In this document: positions 62,728 to 64,000 of the stretch, one piece after another | How positions within the stretch are numbered: position 1 is the first letter of the stretch | Layout: the number at the start of each line of letters is the position of its first letter | DNA from: Hydractinia symbiolongicarpus | Lineage: Eukaryota; Cnidaria; Hydrozoa; Anthoathecata; Hydractiniidae | Length of the DNA: 64,000 nucleotides | Direction: 5' to 3' | Assembly (NCBI RefSeq): GCF_029227915.1 | Contig: NC_079887.1 | Coordinates: 27,651,650-27,715,649 of the forward strand | Position numbers and translations under genes: made by a program | Notes under the pieces: generated by a model | What the model was told of the DNA's origin: nothing | What the model saw: only the letters and a program-made list of their open reading frames with translations | Database searches by the model: none

Positions 62728-64000
62728 CCAGGGAGTAAACTCATTTCCCAAACGATTTTTTAAATTATTATTTCACCACTAAAACGCATGAGACTTGTAG
62801 TTTTCAAGAATGTTTTCATTTTTGATGAGACGCTGAATAAAAGCAGTTTAATCGCCGGCAAACGAAAACCTGCGATTTCCCGTAAATCCCGGACTCGGCC
62901 CGTATAGTCAAAAGTATACAAAGAAAGTATCCAGGGAGTAAACTCATTTCCAGAACAATTTTTTAAATTATTTGTTCACCGCTGAAACGCATAAGACTTA
63001 TAGTTTTCAAAAATGTTTTTATTTTTGATGAGACGCTTAATGAAAGAGGTTTAATCGCCGGAAAACGAAAACCGCGATTTCCCGTAAATCCCGGGCTTGG
63101 CCCGTATAGTCGAATGTATACAAAGAAAGTACCCTGTGAGTAAACTCATTTCCATAACGATTTTTTAAATTATTTTTTCACCACTAAAACGCATGAGACT
63201 TGTAGATTTTAAAAATGTTTTCATTTTTGATGAGACGCTGAATAAAAGAAGTTTAATCGCCGGCAAACGAAAACCCGCGATTTCCCGTAAATCCCGGGCT
63301 TGGCACGTATAGTCGAATGTATACAAAGAAAGTACCCTGTGAGTAAACTCATTTCCAGAAAGATTTTTTAAATTATTTTTTCACCACTAAAACGCATAAG
63401 ACTTGTAATTTTTAAAAATGTTTTCATTTTTGATGAGACGCTGAATAAAAGAAGTTTAATCGCCGGCAAACGAAAACCCGCGATTTCCCGTAAATACCGG
63501 GCTTGGCCTGCATAGTCAAAAGTATACAAAGAAAGTATCCAGGGAGTAAACTCATTTCCCAAACAATTTTTTAAATTATTTTTTCACCACTAAAACGCAT
63601 GAGACTTGTAGTTTTCGAAAATGTTTTCATTTTTGATGAGACGCTGAATAAAAGGAGTTTAATCGCCGGCAAACGAAATCCTGCGATTTCCCTAAATCCC
63701 GGACTCGGCCCGTATAGTCAAAAGTATACAAAGAAAGTACCCAGGGAGTAAACTCATTTCCAGAACGATTTTTTAAATTATTTTTTCACCACTAAAACGC
63801 ATAAGACTTGTAGTTTTTAAAAATGTTTTCATTTTTGATGAGACGCTGAATAAAAAAGTTTAATCGCCGGCAAAGGAAAATCCGCGATTTCCCGTAAATC
63901 CCGGGCTTGGCCCGTATAGTCAAAAGTATACAAAGAAAGTACCCAGGGAGTAAACTCATTTCCCGAACGATTTTTTATATTATTTTTTTACCACTAAACG
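62728..64000 (+). repeat. Array end segment re-entering the Z-Q-R-V module
   Basis: P-like, the 'tttgttcaccgctgaaacg' marker, m13, y-like, Z, Q, R ('ggcaaaggaaaatccgcg' at about 63868, with one A fewer in its A-tract) and the left flank of a V monomer ('tttttatattatttttttac'). The series Z-Q-R-V and the rare 'caaaggaaaa' state match 15813-16380, 47.6 kb upstream. The array continues past the window. Confidence 0.85.

Larger units (their letters stand above)
1..64000 (+). repeat. Satellite DNA array, ~203-bp monomer, head to tail
   Basis: The phrase 'acgctgaata' (or close variants such as 'acgcttaatg') recurs every 202-203 bp from position 1 (1, 204, 407, 609, 812, 1015, 1218, 1420 and so on) to the last base, always on the same strand. 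There is no interruption by unique sequence. About 316 monomers fit. Monomers differ by linked substitutions and 1-3 bp indels, which define subtypes and higher-order repeats. Every stretch without a gene is this satellite, and no unique stretch of 300 bases exists. A satellite this long and homogeneous is typical of eukaryotic constitutive heterochromatin; whether it is centromeric cannot be read from the sequence. The orientation label '+' is arbitrary. Confidence 0.98.

Noticed and set aside
1-64000. CRISPR array
   Set aside because: The repeat is about 203 bp and directly tandem, with no unique spacers, leader or cas genes.
1-64000. Inverted (head-to-head) segments or a change of array orientation
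   Set aside because: The 'acgctgaata' phase and the AT-hairpin to GC-core order keep the same direction at every place I checked from start to end.
1-64000. Telomeric repeats, microsatellites, tRNA, rRNA or snRNA genes
   Set aside because: No run of short telomere-type repeats, no cloverleaf-like or conserved rRNA stretch was seen. The only low-complexity parts are the T- and A-tracts within each monomer.

Overview
The whole 64 kb window is one uninterrupted tandem array of a single satellite DNA family. The monomer is about 203 bp (most units 201-204 bp), roughly 316 copies are present, and all run head to tail in the same orientation. Both window edges lie inside the array. I found no gene, RNA gene, transposon, CRISPR array or unique flanking DNA. 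This points to a eukaryotic nuclear genome and a large heterochromatic (centromeric, pericentromeric or subtelomeric) block. I do not recognise the satellite and cannot name the species. CpG is not depleted: 12 CpG occur in a 203-bp hand-made consensus holding 40 C and 36 G. That argues against long-term germline CpG methylation decay and would suit many invertebrates, but it is only a hint.

The monomer is bipartite. Positions about 21-80, counted from the 'acgctgaata' phase used throughout, are near 57% GC. Positions about 131-200 are near 21% GC, with T-tracts and an AT-rich hairpin. Monomers fall into named subtypes defined by linked substitutions and 1-3 bp indels, and these subtypes are ordered into higher-order repeats (HORs).

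Layout. (1) 1-15416: an a1-a7 seven-monomer HOR (1419 bp) and a 17-monomer HOR (3445 bp) derived from it, plus an aberrant 8-monomer block. (2) 15417-17440: a 1012-bp five-monomer unit present twice with no difference by eye. (3) 17425-30187: nine successive V-to-V HOR units of 6-9 monomers (1215-1824 bp). Each starts V-W and ends Q-R, nested in a 5.3-6.3 kb duplication. (4) 30188-46005 and 46006-about 61800: two colinear copies of an approximately 16-kb super-unit. Each is reshaped by local amplifications of 4665, 1420, 1215, 2838, 2026 and 610 bp. (5) The last kilobase re-enters the Z-Q-R-V module seen near 16 kb.

The main biological content is the nested and in places perfect recent tandem amplification with variable HOR length. 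I found no protein system here. The short ORFs recurring on both strands are by-products of the repeat. Subtype names (a1-a7, V, W, X, P, Q, R, Z, m10-m13, y) are mine; boundaries were read by eye from diagnostic bases.
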